Shown: positions 10,920 to 24,300, numbered from the stretch's first letter. The stretch is 64,000 nt of DNA from Branchiostoma floridae (GCF_000003815.2 NC_049980.1:27951273-28015272), one strand, 5' to 3'. A program made the numbers and translations. Notes: generated by a model not told the origin, from the letters alone.

Positions 10920-13310
10920 TGAGACACACGTGGATAATTGTTCTCCAAGCAGATGTTGGGTCGCGGAAATAGTAGTAGTCGGAATTTTTACCGGCTCGCT
11001 CCCTTCACGGGGTCCCTATTCTACAAGCAGAGGCTGTGTCGCGGGAATATAGTAGTAGTCGGGAAATTTACCAGCGCGCTCCTCGCGCTTTTCCCGACTT
11101 CTACTATATATCCGCGACTCAGTCTATGCTTGGAGAATACGGTCCAGGGGACCCAACCTTTGCTTGGAAAATAGGGCTTATTCAGTCACGTGATCCACCC
11201 CCGAGCAACTACCCGGACGCCATAGCAACGAGAGAAGTCGGCCATTTTAAGGTGCACTTTGAGCGCGGCTCAAAGCGGCTCGCTATGCAACTCTCCGTAA
11301 AAATTGAAAATATTTCTTATGCAACGCACAATTTCCCTTCAAAACGTTTAAGTTCATAATCACGGTGTTTTGCCTTGCGGTGGGATGTTGGCCTAGCACT
11401 GATACAGCCTACACACATCGGGCAACAGTAATATCTGTTTCGCGTTTCTCGTGTAATGAAATTTAGCAAAGCCGGGAACAAACATACGCGTTACTGTCTT
11501 TGCATGAGACTTCGAAACTTTCCCGATCAAATCGCACCTTCTGCCAACCCGATCTGTCTTACCGTTTATTTTTCTAACTGTTCATATATTACGTGGTTGT
11601 AGACCCGAGGACACTAACGTGTACGCTTTGAACTGATTTTATGTGTAAAAAGTCGTTCCCACAATCGCTATTAAATACTCCGGTTACTGTTGTCGTTGTG
11701 CTCTGGGATCCGGAGTGGGTCAAACTTTCCCTCACTGATAAAAACTGGGTAATTTCCACCCGATTTGTGTGCATGTGGTGAAAATAAGACTTGAGGTTGC
11801 AGGCTCTTTGCATTGTCAAACATCGTGCAACCCATTTCACTTTCTTTGGACATTTAGAGACCTTCGCTGTATGTACATCGCTGTACTGTAACGCATGGTT
11901 CCCCAAGATGCATATGGCTGCGTGTGTTTGTTTGTTTGCCATTGTAATGAATGCGCGGAAAGTTTGCAGCTGGGGGCGAGTACAAGCTTCCTTGCATATA
12001 GTCCTTTCCCGGCATTTTTTTCTTTCGCGGCATATTTTCCTTCCCGGCGTATTCTCGTTAAAAACGCGAATCGACCTCACCCCCCCCCCCCCCCTACCCC
12101 AACAAATTACATGTATGCCAGAGACGCCGGTGACAGAGGCTAGACAGACGCCTTTGTGTGTTATTAGGTTGAAAGGTGTTTTCTACTAGTATCGTATTTC
12201 AAAGTCTCAGCAACTCCCATGGCATATGTACACTGTACACAAAACGTTCTGAAACATACTTATCGTCATATGTCCGTTGGTGTTTTTCTAATTGCTTAGC
12301 TGATTCTTTGGCACAAAAGTACATCTTCAAGTTTGTCATCACTCACTGGTGTAAACTGACCGTGGTGATTCATGTCTCCATTACCACTGCCTGTAAGATG
12401 TTCTACGTCTCGTTTAGAAAGGACAAGTCTCCCAGGATAACTGCTTTATTTACCTTGTTTAGAGTATGCCTGTGACTCTGCAAGTAAAAGTTACAGGGGA
12501 AGGAGGTTGTGTAATCTTCCTGATCAAAAACGATTAATTCTATCGGGTAAAATTTCATCCAATGTTACAATTTTCTGTAAGATTCTGAAATGTGTCTTGT
12601 CCTTCTATGTCCAATATTTTGCAATGTAAAAGTAAGCGTTGTGAATACAATGTCACTATACAGTATAGAATATGCATGAACAGAAGAACAAGCTAAGGGT
12701 TCAACTCACCGTTGTAGCTCTCAAACCTGGTGTAGAAGATCGCGGGTCGTGTCTACCTGTGGCTTGTGTTTGAAGGAGTGAATGGGCAGACAAGTAACCA
12801 CCCGATCTTGACATAGAATGTTTGCACTTGGAGTACGCTTTTGAGAAAACAGCCTTTGTCCATGCATAAAACCCAGTTAGTTGGTCGCTTTACACTATTC
12901 ACGTGGATGTATGCTCAAGGTGTGAAGCGACCTACCTGGCAATTTGATTTACATAACAAAGGGTCCTGAACTTGCTTCAAGAAGTTGTTTGAATTTCATA
13001 CCAAGCCTACCACTCCTTTACCGCTACGTAACTCATTCCGTCGTAAGCAAGTTTTTTGTCTGCCTGTCTGTCAGTCTGTATGTCTTATGAACAGCATACG
13101 TTATGTGTGGATCTTTATGTTATTTGCTACGTTGGTAAAATGAACCAAACGGCTTTCCATGGTGCAGGACTTTCAGTTTTCATACCTTCCTTTCCAGACA
13201 CGTTATATTATATAGTCATGATATTTTCATTGGAGCTCTTGTACTGAAGTAGCGTACTAGATTCTGACCCCCTAGCACCTATTTTCAAAATTGCAGGAGC
13301 CGCCTTTGTG
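10920..13310. repeat. Inner 2.4 kb tandem repeat, copy B
   Basis: Second copy of the unit at 8600-10880. It lacks the LINE tail and has extra sequence at 11740-11960 and a C-run at 12079-12095. No coding sequence recognised. Confidence 0.75.
10942..11168. mobile_element. Fold-back element, CCAAGCAGAGG family, copy B
   Basis: Same element as 8658-8837 inside the second 2.4 kb tandem copy, with one arm partly duplicated (10942-11025), so the hairpin is asymmetric. Confidence 0.7.
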
Positions 13311-13599
13311 TGAGAATTTGAAGTAGAATAAATAAAATGGTTGTTCTGAATGATAATTTTTAAGTCAACATCATTAGTCATAAAATAAAGGAATCAGTGC
13401 GTAAAAACAAGGATATACTTTACAAGAACCCAAGGGAGGAATGTTCTGTGTAAAGTGATGAGAAAAAAATGCAACAGCCTTTTTGGCTTTGATACGCCTT
13501 TAAGACTTGTTTTGAGATGTAGAAAAATATATCTGTTGTTTTCATGGTAGTCGCTGGGTGTCACTGTTTAGCTGCGAAGAAATTAGTCCGAATGTCAAA

Positions 13600-14540
13600 T
13601 TTATAGCTTTGGTGAGTTTTTTATAATGTGACCCTGCACTGCAACAATGAACATGACGGGAATTCCCCATTTATTTTTCGATTAATCGTGATAAATTTAT
13701 TCCTCGATTAATTATTATGAATTATGTACAAAAATGTATGAACATTACAAAACCAAAAGGTATATAAAAAAAGCTGAGTAAGCTTTATTTACACGACAAA
13801 AAGTACAGTCACTTTTGTATGGCCAACTAAAAACTACAACAACAAAAAGAGAAATGATACAGAATACATTGTTAGAGGGGGGGGGGATGTGTGGTCCGGT
13901 TTTTTGAATGCTGCACGAGGAACGTTTAAACTACAGGACTAAAAAGCACAATACACAGGCCATGTCGTTAAAACACACGGGAGCTGCTGAGATGGGACCC
14001 TCTCTCTGCTTCCTTCTCTGACTCAAGCCTCTCTCCAACTGTCCTCAACTCCCAACTCCCGGCTTTTTTTGTTCAGAATCCCAGACACAAAGAACAGTCA
14101 GATTCACAGCATGACAGACATGAGTACTAGATATAACACTTATATATATATGTGCTACATTTCACCTACGTGGCTTCTCTTTGACGCACTGATTGATCAA
14201 AGAATATGATTTGCATTCACAGTGATCATGATGATGCTAATAATTTTCTTGGTGTCAATAAGGCGACAGTGCTGTTGAAGATTGGCAGACTTCACACTTC
14301 TATGAGATAAGGCTGCGTCTCAAAAACACAACAAAGGCTACGAAACATATCAGCATAACCAGAAAAAAAAATTTACAATCTGCGCAATTCTGCCACACTT
14401 ACAACATGATGCTTAAGATTTTGTGATTTTGTGACTTTGTTAACTTGCAGGCATCTGTAAATAAGTTGAACCTGTACATACCAGAACTAGTAGTAGTACT
14501 AGTATACTTTAGACTTTGTAGTTCCAGTCATGTATTACAA
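13600..14540. other. Boundary between duplication unit and channel 3' end
   Basis: No gene. It holds a G-run (13877-13886), a minus-strand AATAAA near 13786 that could serve the channel transcript, and A/T-rich sequence. Confidence 0.5.
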
Positions 14541-14658
14541 TTTACACAGATTATACTTAGAATCACTAGGAGATGTACCCTATTCACCTTGACCTGTACT
14601 TAGCTTGTTAAGAAGCAAAAACGTACAATAAAGGTCTTCATTCATTCATTCATTCAAT
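14540..14658 (+). mobile_element. LINE 3' end with (ATTC)n tail, same family, opposite strand
   Basis: GACCTGTACTTAGCTTG...GTACAATAAAGGTC followed by (TTCA)n at 14637-14658. Same family as 9741-9945 but on the plus strand. Lies just past the stop codon of the channel gene, possibly inside its 3' UTR. Confidence 0.65.
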
Positions 14659-14884
14659 ATTTACTCCAAGAATTGGTAAATCTTGAATTATATCAAATAT
14701 ACCGATAGTCCAATACCGAATAAAGAATGAATCTTGAATAAATACGCTAAATCCATTTAACATAACAAAACGTAACATGACAAAATGTGTGTCAGTTTTC
14801 ATGACAATAGAGATCTGGCCAATGCATGGTAAAAAAAAATACATGCATGCCATCAAACATAACTTCGCAATTAGACAGCGTGGT

Positions 14885-15302
14885 TTAGTTAGGGATGATC
14901 CGTGGGCGACCAATGAGCAGAGTACACGGTATGGCCACGCAGATGGCGATGATGTAGAGGACCAGGTTCAACCTGTCGAGGACGTTAGCCAACAAAGCGT
15001 ACTCTGCGACTTTGTCATCGTCATCACCACGGCTTGCCTGTGTCATGGCGTCGATGCTGACAGACAATTGCCTAACACTGACCTTCAACTCATCTACACT
15101 TCCCTTCAACCCAATGAGGGCAGTCCCGACCGCATTTCTTGTATCCGGAGAAGGGCTTTCCTCTTCGGATGATGAGCCATCGATGTGCATGTTGAATGAG
15201 TGGTTGTCGTATCCTTCGGTGTCACTTACTTTGTCACTTGTGCTGGGTCTTCTTGGCTCTTCACTTTTAAGCTTCTTGGTCAAGTCTCCCATCAATAGGG
15301 CC
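14885..15302 (-). CDS. Mosaic channel exon 16: cytoplasmic loop, TM4 and stop
   Basis: Last coding exon, 138 residues. It encodes the short TM3-TM4 loop (basic start, then Ser/Glu/Pro-rich with SSSEEESPSPD), the amphipathic helix before TM4 (VAEYALLANVLDRLNLVLYI) and TM4, ending in RIIPN and a stop. The DR-x-x-x-x-x-Y of the pre-TM4 helix is standard for the family. The 3' UTR extends to lower coordinates and may include the LINE tail at 14560-14656. A minus-strand AATAAA lies near 13786, but the end was not fixed. Confidence 0.9.
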
Positions 15303-18300
15303 CTAAAGCGACGAGAGGATAGAATCACGTTAAGAAGCATATTACGAAAAAGGATACTAAGTATTTGTAAATCATAAAGTTTATTTGACCAATTTTCTTG
15401 TATTTGAACGTTTGCCATACCTTGCTATGTTCTTCAGGAAGAGCGTCCGCGCCCATTTTGGGACCGGTCCCTTCTTGTCGTGGATGATGATGATGAAAAG
15501 AGTCGACAGCATGAACAGCGCCATCAGAGCCATGCACACAATGATCAGCATAGCTGGAAGAGTAGGACATGTGACTTGTTATGAGAACCAAAGTAGCCAA
15601 AAGACGCTTTAATGAAGCTTATACGTTAACAAGAGATATCGCTAATGGTTCATGCAATTATGCTACATACATGCTTCATATGTGTTTGTAACTTAAAATA
15701 TTCTAAGCGATGACAATAGCTATAAACTACGTCTTTTCTTTAATGAGCCACAAAGATTGTGTAACCGCAAATGAAATTGGGATAGTGACATTTGTGATCT
15801 GCAGGCCGAATTGAACTTTTAATAGATAAACAAATGTTCAAATGTGTCTCGTATAATTCGGCTTAGGAAAAATGCTACACTGTCTTAGATCATTGTCGAT
15901 GTTTGGTTCTCTCACAGCCTGCTTGAAAATTTTGTGACTTACGACGCGTTAGTGTGTATCAATTGACAGCTCACCGATGAATGGCAGCGCACTAGACACA
16001 GGTAGGAATCCTGTGACGACCACAAGCGACACCACCATGGACAGAAGAATGGTGACGCCGAAACCAATCCTGTCGCCTTTGTCGATGGGCATGATGAAGG
16101 TGATGATCATGAGGACGATGAGGATGAGGCAGGGAGAGATGGTTGTGGCGTAATGATAAGTGGGGTCTCGTTTGAGAGTCATAGTCAGACAGGCCGTGTG
16201 GTCCATGGCTGAAAGAGTTGTTTTTCCTCGCCACTCTCCGTTGAAAATGATGGCCTCGTTATTTTGGCAGGTCAGGAAGTATGTATCTTTGTGTGTTGTT
16301 GAATTGGAACATTCTTGAAAAGAAAAAAAAAATGTTCAAAGCATTCTAGGACCTGTATCAAAAGGCAAGCACCAGTAGTCTGTATGAAAAGTCAACAATA
16401 AACTGTTACATGTATGTAGTTGGTATATTCACCTTGACATTGGTTTCTTTTAAGGTCAATTGAGCCAAAGTTGAAAATAGTTTTACCCATTTAATTGCCA
16501 GAGATAGTATTTCCAAATTATTAAAACAATGTCGACGGATGACTCAAGTTCTGAATTGAAACGTGAGTTTTGTTGGTTGGTTGGTAGGACATAAACAAGA
16601 TACAAAGCCGTGTATTCCATATCGCCCTCGGTCCCAGCCCTCCCGCGGCCATCCTACCCGGCGTCGGACTGGCACCTCGGGTGTTGTTTCTATGTGAATG
16701 TAAGAAGTGCAGTAGATTTCAGACTAACATACCTATTTTGTAATCGTCTCCGACTTCCCAGCACACCTTACACGTCATGTTGTCATGCGGAAAGAGGAAG
16801 GGATCCAAGGTACACGTCGTGGTGGTCAGTGATGTGATCGGCCAGGTCACTTCACCGGTACTCTCCAATTTTACCTCTGTCTTTGGGAACCCACCGCTAT
16901 AATAGGTGTCCTCGCTGGTAGAGCAAATAAGACTTGACTTTGAAAATGACATTATAAAAGAATCTTACTTAGTACATTGTTGTGGCATATCTATCCATCA
17001 AATGACACTACAATGACTGCCGATATGAGTGTTTCTATTTTGCAATGGGACCGCGTGGCGCAGTGGCAGCATTTGCGGCTCGAGACCGAGAGGCTGCCGT
17101 GTCACCGATCTTGTGCCCTTGGGAAAGTCACCTTACACGACGTTCCTCACTTTACCCCTAGATAAATGAGTATCTAGCTGCAGCTAGTGGCGTTGTGTGG
17201 CCTTGGTGGGGCTTTGTGACCGAGACAGGCCTTAGGGGCATGTTCGGGTATGAGCGGCACCCGCCATGGCCACGCCTATCTTCCGTGCCGAACATACGTC
17301 AAAAACGTGCCAAGCATCTCCTAATTATCTCCTAAAATAGCCCCGAATTCTATCTAGATCTAACCTACTCCTAACCACCCCGACCACCAGCCGCAGACTG
17401 CCGAATCTCTCCTGACTGATTCCTAACCGATTGCCAATCGTCTCACGACTTCAAATGGACATAATAAGATAATTTCGCAAAGAATGGTTATTTTTGTTTT
17501 CAATCAAAATAATCCATTTTTCTATGCTGTCAACATCACCAAGAGATCAAATTTGGATCATAGATAGCGCCAATACGGCATTCATCGCTCTTCTTTGTTT
17601 TTGGCTGGATGTCGGCCGCGTGAAGTTCGGGGGTGATTCGCCTTCCTTTTGCTTGGGAAGGAGTTTGCAGTGAGAGATTCTTAATATATATATATGTCTT
17701 GGGTGAGTCGTGGGTAGGTTGGAAACTAGCTGTGAGTAAGTCAGCAGTGGATATGGCGTGGTTAAGATTTAAGTTTGACTACTAACCGAACACCAGCCAA
17801 CCGAGCCGAACACCAGCAGATCACTGGCCAACCCATTCCAGATCCAAATGTTTTGAACATTTCCAAACATTCGGATGACGCAGCCGAACACCATCCGACT
17901 CAGCCGAACGCCAGCCGACTCGGCCGAACGCTAGCAGACTACAGCCGACTTAGCTCCCGAATCACTCCTAACCATAGTCGAGAGAGTCGGGAGTCAAATT
18001 CGGCTATGTGTATCCTAGGCATAAGAAAGTAATATTGGGGAAGAAATTGCATCACTGTCAAGTGATGGCACCCATCGTACTTCTGCTGCAGCAGACTACA
18101 GCCGACTTAGCTCCCGAATCACTCCTAACCATAGTCGAGAGAGTCGGGAGTCAAATTCGGCTATGTGTAACCTAGGCATAAGAAAGTAATATTGGGGAAG
18201 AAATTGCATCACTGTCAAGTGATGGCACCCATCGTACTTCTGCTGATTTAGACCATAGGAGATTTTGAGTAGCGCATGAAGACAAAATAAAAAGACATTT

Positions 18301-21300
18301 ACTTCCTCTGCAGTGTCAACGTTGGTTTCCAGATCTGGTCATCAAGGACAGAGAAACGATCTAAATCTTTATATTTTTCGGGTTCCCACTGCAACCGTTT
18401 GTCTATCCATGTCTGTAACATACAAAAACAACAGGCCTATATACTCAAGATGAACTTATAACTATAACTATAACATACGAAATGTATATGTAAAAATAAC
18501 TTATTTCGAGCTATTTTTGGAAATTAATTATTCATATTTGTGACCCATCACGTAAGCAGGCCCGGTGCTCGTTCTATGCCTTTATAATCAAAATAAGTTG
18601 TATATCATTGGAAAGGATATACATGTATAATACATTAACATTGATGCAGAAACAATGGAAATATGACCAACCAAAGTTGATATTCATTTTGATTAGCGTT
18701 TTGTGACGGTTACATAGATCGTATGCAATTGTGCTTTATCTATATACATGTAGTAGTAACGGTCGAAACGTTATCCATAGGCATCAGTGCTTACCCCATC
18801 TGGAATAGTTGCATAACATTTCCTAATCAGCTTAAGTTTTTGTTTTCATAGTTAGTCTTCACCGTTCTTCAGAGATGTTTTTATCGTAATGACGAATAAC
18901 CGACATATTGTACCTCAGGGAATGAAAGGAACAATTAACTTACGTATTCAGCCTTAAAGGATGTTACTATCTGTTCCGTTTTTTCATCCTGAAAGAAATA
19001 TACATAAAAAAACGTTATTACGTATAACATTTGCCACTTTGAAGGACGGAAGTCTTACACATCGGCAACTGGCAGTAATACACCTTGATTAAAGTCATTT
19101 CTAATGTAAATATAAGTGTGGATGAAAAATACAGGTGACTGTTTTAAAGATAGGCAATGTCCCGGTTTGGATACTGCTGTCGAATCTACCAACACATGCT
19201 TTCTCAGTTACATTGGAGTATCCATGGCATAACAACATTTGGAACTTCTGCCATTTGGTATTTCTCACTTACCAAGTTGATGATGTTGACAACATATGCC
19301 TTTATTTTCAGATTAGTTGTTGGAGCCAACTTCTTGGCGTAGACATTCTCACTCAGGAGTTCATTTTGAAGTTTGAAATTTTGGTCGTCTGCAACACAAA
19401 TATAACTCACAAAATTGTCATTAGCCTCTACCTGCAATCTAGATTTAATTTACTATAAGCTTATATTACGTGTAATTGCAATCAGAAATGACAGCCATTA
19501 TTTCCTTGATATCAATACGTCTGTCACCATGGTTACTGGAGGTGTGTCAGACACCCTGTGGTGTTCGATTACATCATGTAACAACTGACAATTAGGAGAG
19601 AGCAGGAGGGCTAGTCATTATACACAATGAATGTGTTGGAGTACGAATAAACAGAGCAGTGGTTTGTTAGGCTAGACAACGTGAAGGTAAACAGTATCCA
19701 TTTCCGTGCAAATGTTACCTTTCTAGTAATTCTTACCTTCACAGTTTGGTCTCTTTGTTGCCCAATAGGCTTCTCCTGTTGTGTTGTTAATAACACATTG
19801 TGCTTTATTAGGCGGAGAGTCCTTTTTGAACATGAACCCTGTATCACATGTGTAGGTGATAGTTTCACCTGGCCAGTAGAACTTCAGAATGGGTCTTCTC
19901 TTTCCAAACGTGGGGTTGCCGGGATCCTTGCACCCTTTAACTGCAGGGACGAGAAAGAAGGGAAACTCTACTGTAGAGCTATAACGTTATGTACCAGTCT
20001 TTCCTGCCGTCATCCTTGATACCTTTGAACCTGTCACATCTTTCTCTGAATAATAATAATAATAACAATGATAATAATAATAAATGTAAGAACAGTCCTG
20101 TTCTTAGTTATAGATAAACATAAAATAAGCTGTCATGGATAACCAAATCAGTGTACGTGTTTGTACAATTCCTCCCATCGTCTTCTGTTTGCTGCTGTTT
20201 CCCTTAGAAATCTTAACACATGAGTCTCAAGTCTAATGTACTGGTTGAGATGTAGCTTACAGTCGTCTATCAGACTACTGAGGAGGCCTTTGTCCCCCAC
20301 ATTTTCCACATCTTTCTAATGGCCAATTTGATAGTTGTAGCCTTTCTCCTATGTTCTCTGCGATGCCCAGTCTTGAGCCTACCGACTTGCTTTTTCTCCA
20401 CTCCTCTTCCATGTCCTTCTCCAGACAGATGTGGACCCGCTCTGTCTTACTTGCATTGGCATGTAGTTTCCACTCTGGTAGGACCTTCAAGGCTTCCTCA
20501 TGAATATTTTCCAGATGGTGACTAGAACTGCTAATGTCAAAATCATCGGCATACTGAGTTTCGGCTGGTATCTTGAGCCTCCTGTCTTGAGTAGGGATGG
20601 GTGGGGAGGATCTTCGCAGGTCTCGGAGGGCTGCCTCGTAATAGACATTGAACAGCTGGGGGCTCAAGCTGTCGCCCTGGGGCGAACCGACAGTTGCTTG
20701 GAAGTGAGGGGATACTTCTCCCCGTACACGTGCGGCAAGGGTTGTGTCTGACAACAGAGCCTGGATCATTCGTACAGTGTTTTCGTCCTTCACCACATCT
20801 CTCAACTTTATCTGACTACCATGTATGAATCTGCCTTGACGACTTACCTTTGCAAGGGATGACGTCGCAGTACTCAAATCCACTTGTGGAGCTAGTGAAG
20901 CACCACGGCCTGGTGTCGCCGTGTGCGCCAGGGTTACGACATTTGTTTTCCACAAGGTTTGCCCAGGGGAACGGTGCAGTGAAGGTTGGGTCATCGTCCC
21001 ATCGGTCACAGTCGACCCCAGACACGGGACCTCTGGCCTCGTCTCCTCTGTAATTGGCACCATTTCCATCGAAGCACTCCTCTACGACGGACAAAAAGTA
21101 CAAACAAATAATCATAACATAAAATGTCAACATTATCAATTTTCTCAGTTATTACAACAGGCGGCATAGATGCATAAAGGGTTAGAGGTAACCCCATTAT
21201 CCTTTTTGAGGCCATATGGGCAGTTTAGGGCACGGTATTGGAAGGCGGAGCCCAACCCTCCCCTTCCATCACCTTTTACCTCCCCAAACGAAGCGTTCAC

Positions 21301-24300
21301 AGTGAGGGCAGTCATGTTAAGTGCCTTTCTCAAGGACACAAGATTGGTAGCATGTCAGGATTTAACAGCATGACCTCTGGGTTGTAAACCAAACACTTTG
21401 CAGTTACGTATGCCACACGACCCAATGGTATACGTAGCTAATAAGAATAGACCTTTACCTCCCTCTGGAGTTCTTGAAGTATTGACGTTATTGCAGTTGG
21501 CATGAGGGAAGATCTCACAGCTGGGGAAGGCTGACCAAGAGTCCAGTTCTCCACAAGAGAACTTCACCTCTTCACACCAGGACCGACAGGGCAGCTGCTG
21601 CCTGAGGTTCGGGCTAAAACAAAATAAACAGTCAACGGTTGACACGTTTATGAAGGTTAGACATCCGGGTAAACAATATTCAACTACGATTCAATCTCTA
21701 CAACTGGATAATAAACGAAGATTTACTTCCGGACGTTTCCAGTGTTCGGTTGTCAATGGTTGATGAATTACGAAACAGCTAGATGGCTGCTATACAAAGA
21801 TGATTTGTCATTAACGTAAAGGAGCTGGATGCTGGACTCCCAAAACTATCAGATAAAATATGAGAAACAATAAGGAAGTATTTGGGACAAACGCAGGTGT
21901 GTCACCCACAACCAAACCAACAGTCACAAGTACGTATTATATATAATAAGTACAGATAAGGACCATGTCACACCATGGCGACCCATATCGACCTTGACCA
22001 TTTTTCCAAATAACATTACAATCCACACAGAGGTTTTAAGTCATGCTGACCACAGATATCCGGAAACACAAACACACAGACACACACACAGATACACACA
22101 CACAGATACACACACACAGATACACACACACACACATACACACACACACACATACACACACACACACACAGATACACACACACATATACACACACAAAGA
22201 CACACCAAAAGCAATACTTTCATTTCCATGGAAACTGATTTAACGTTACCTGGACTCGCAGCGGGGCACAATTGTAGCACACACCAGGTCTCTAACACGG
22301 GGGTGACACTTGGAATCTGCGAGGGTGCTGAGGGTGCTGAACGTTGTTGAGTTTTCAACCTGTGCTACCGTGGTGTGGGTGAAGTCCAGTGGGTTGGGAA
22401 GTGTCATATTTTGGTACTCAATTTCCCTGCACATCGTCAAAGACGATGGAATATCTTGGCATGCTGAATAAAAGTAAAATATAATGAACGATGTACCGTT
22501 ACCATAGAACAAGCCATGTAACGTTACCGTATACCAAGTCTTCCAGTAAACAATTCTGAAGATTACGCCAAATAGTAGATACTCAAGCACTGGATATGAT
22601 TTTGAAAACGGTCAGACGTTTCAGGTAGCATTACCTTCCGTCATAGACTCGGGGTCTAAGTCACTTTTTGGTTTGGTTTGGTTTTAATTAGAATCTCCGT
22701 TAGTGACTGATACGTCACTATTCCAGAGTCCGGAAGAATTCTGGAGTTCTGAAGTTTTCAAAACCATATCCAGCTGATTGTCAGTAACTGCTATTCGTTA
22801 GTTGAAGATTTATTTAATTGATTGAAAGTTCCATGTTGAAATGCTTCAGTTATGATACTCAAATAAGAATCTGTACCCACCACATCTGCTCACCTCCTCG
22901 TCACTGCCGTCCATGCAGTCATTGTTTCCGTCACACCGTTTCCAGGCGTCTATACAGGTCATACCATCAGCACACCGGTACTGGCCGACCGCACACTCAG
23001 CAAACACTGGCAATCAAAATACATTATCTATCGTACATATGACTTAATAGACGGTGACCTTGTATGTGGCAATGCCTTGATACAAGTTATATAACACCAC
23101 TAGCCGTGGCTTTAGATTCGGCTAGTGGTGTTATGTTGACAAATATTTTGATCATTGACAACAAAATGTACAACAAAATGTACAACAACATTTACCGATC
23201 AGCATCAATCTTATAGATACCAAATATAGCAAAAATGTGTCGCGACGTTGTGAAAAAATGAAACACAAGAGAATCAATATTCTATATTTCAAGATGTTAA
23301 GATATTTTACACGGAACTACTTAATATGTACTTAACGTTCTATAAAAGGATTAAAACGTAATGCAGCGCAATTACACCTTTATCTTCAACTGTATAGTTG
23401 GCCTGAAATCCTTTCAGGTTTATGGAAAAGTCGGTTACTAGTTTAACAGTCATGGAGCTTCCAGTTGACGTCACAGGATCGGGGATTCTACTCCCGGTCA
23501 GCTGAGCTGAGGGGCACAAAACAGTTCGTGACATGTGTAAGTTATTTCATAGATAACATGACATTGGAGTTTGATTTAAAAAATCCTTTGAGCGTGTCTA
23601 TAGCTGCCAAAATTTCGTTCCCTTTTTCAAGACATGATTTGTGGCTGCAATTTGATATGACCGACCTCCATGTTTTGCTGATTATAGTTTACATTATATT
23701 ACTTACCTCTTTTGTATGTTCGCTATAAGTATTGTATGACAAGCAAGAACAACCATTCTATGTACCAATTGTACCCACCAAGGCTAGCACACCTCGTGTA
23801 ACTACATGTATTTGCGGATTGAGCAAGTTTCGTAGTTACTGCAACGTTTTAAAACAGCCGCAAATCGTGCTCAGACAGTTACAGAAGAATCGTTGGCTTC
23901 TCACTTATCTGAAATGTGGAATCAGTTGTGTTTCCGTCATACACATCCACCCAGTCAAAGCGGTCCTCAAGGTCGAACTCCGCGAAGGTCAGTTTAATGA
24001 CCTTGGGTGGGGTGACGGAGATCTCGTACCGGCAGGTCAGATCGTTAGGGTAGTTGTTTGGGTAGTTCGGGCTGGTGAAGGTCCCGGTGTCAGCAGTTAG
24101 GCTCTCGCAAACTGACATAAGACATTAAGGAAAGAAATAAGATACGAAAAATATAAGAATGGTTTATCTAACATTGATATAACAAACAACACATCACTCT
24201 TGCAGTCGTAGGACTGAATTGCGGTGAGCATTTACATGGATACAATTATCATACGCACTACTATAAAGTAGTATATAGTATAAAGGGTTAAAAAGTGGGA

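Larger units (their letters stand above)
1420..13600. repeat. Left unit of about 24 kb segmental tandem duplication
   Basis: Blocks here match 25950-37690 in the same order and strand: 1430-2400 with 25955-27660, the signal exon with flanks 3320-3540 with 29140-29365, 3545-4010 with 30975-32670, 7304-7465 with 32675-32830, and 8600-13600 with 32940-37690. Breaks are explained by separate insertions in each copy. Boundaries are approximate. Confidence 0.8.

Noticed and set aside
17048..17120. tRNA gene
   Set aside because: A- and B-box-like motifs are present, but the cloverleaf cannot be closed and a SINE body follows.
20275..21069. Single 264-residue minus-strand frame as one gene
   Set aside because: Its first part is an out-of-frame reading of the kringle exon. 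Only the part below about 20845 looks like RT, so it is an intronic retroelement fragment.
22041..22358. Frames rich in Thr/His or Cys/Val
   Set aside because: Translation of a (CA)n microsatellite; the same applies at 32924-33215 and 61074-61372.
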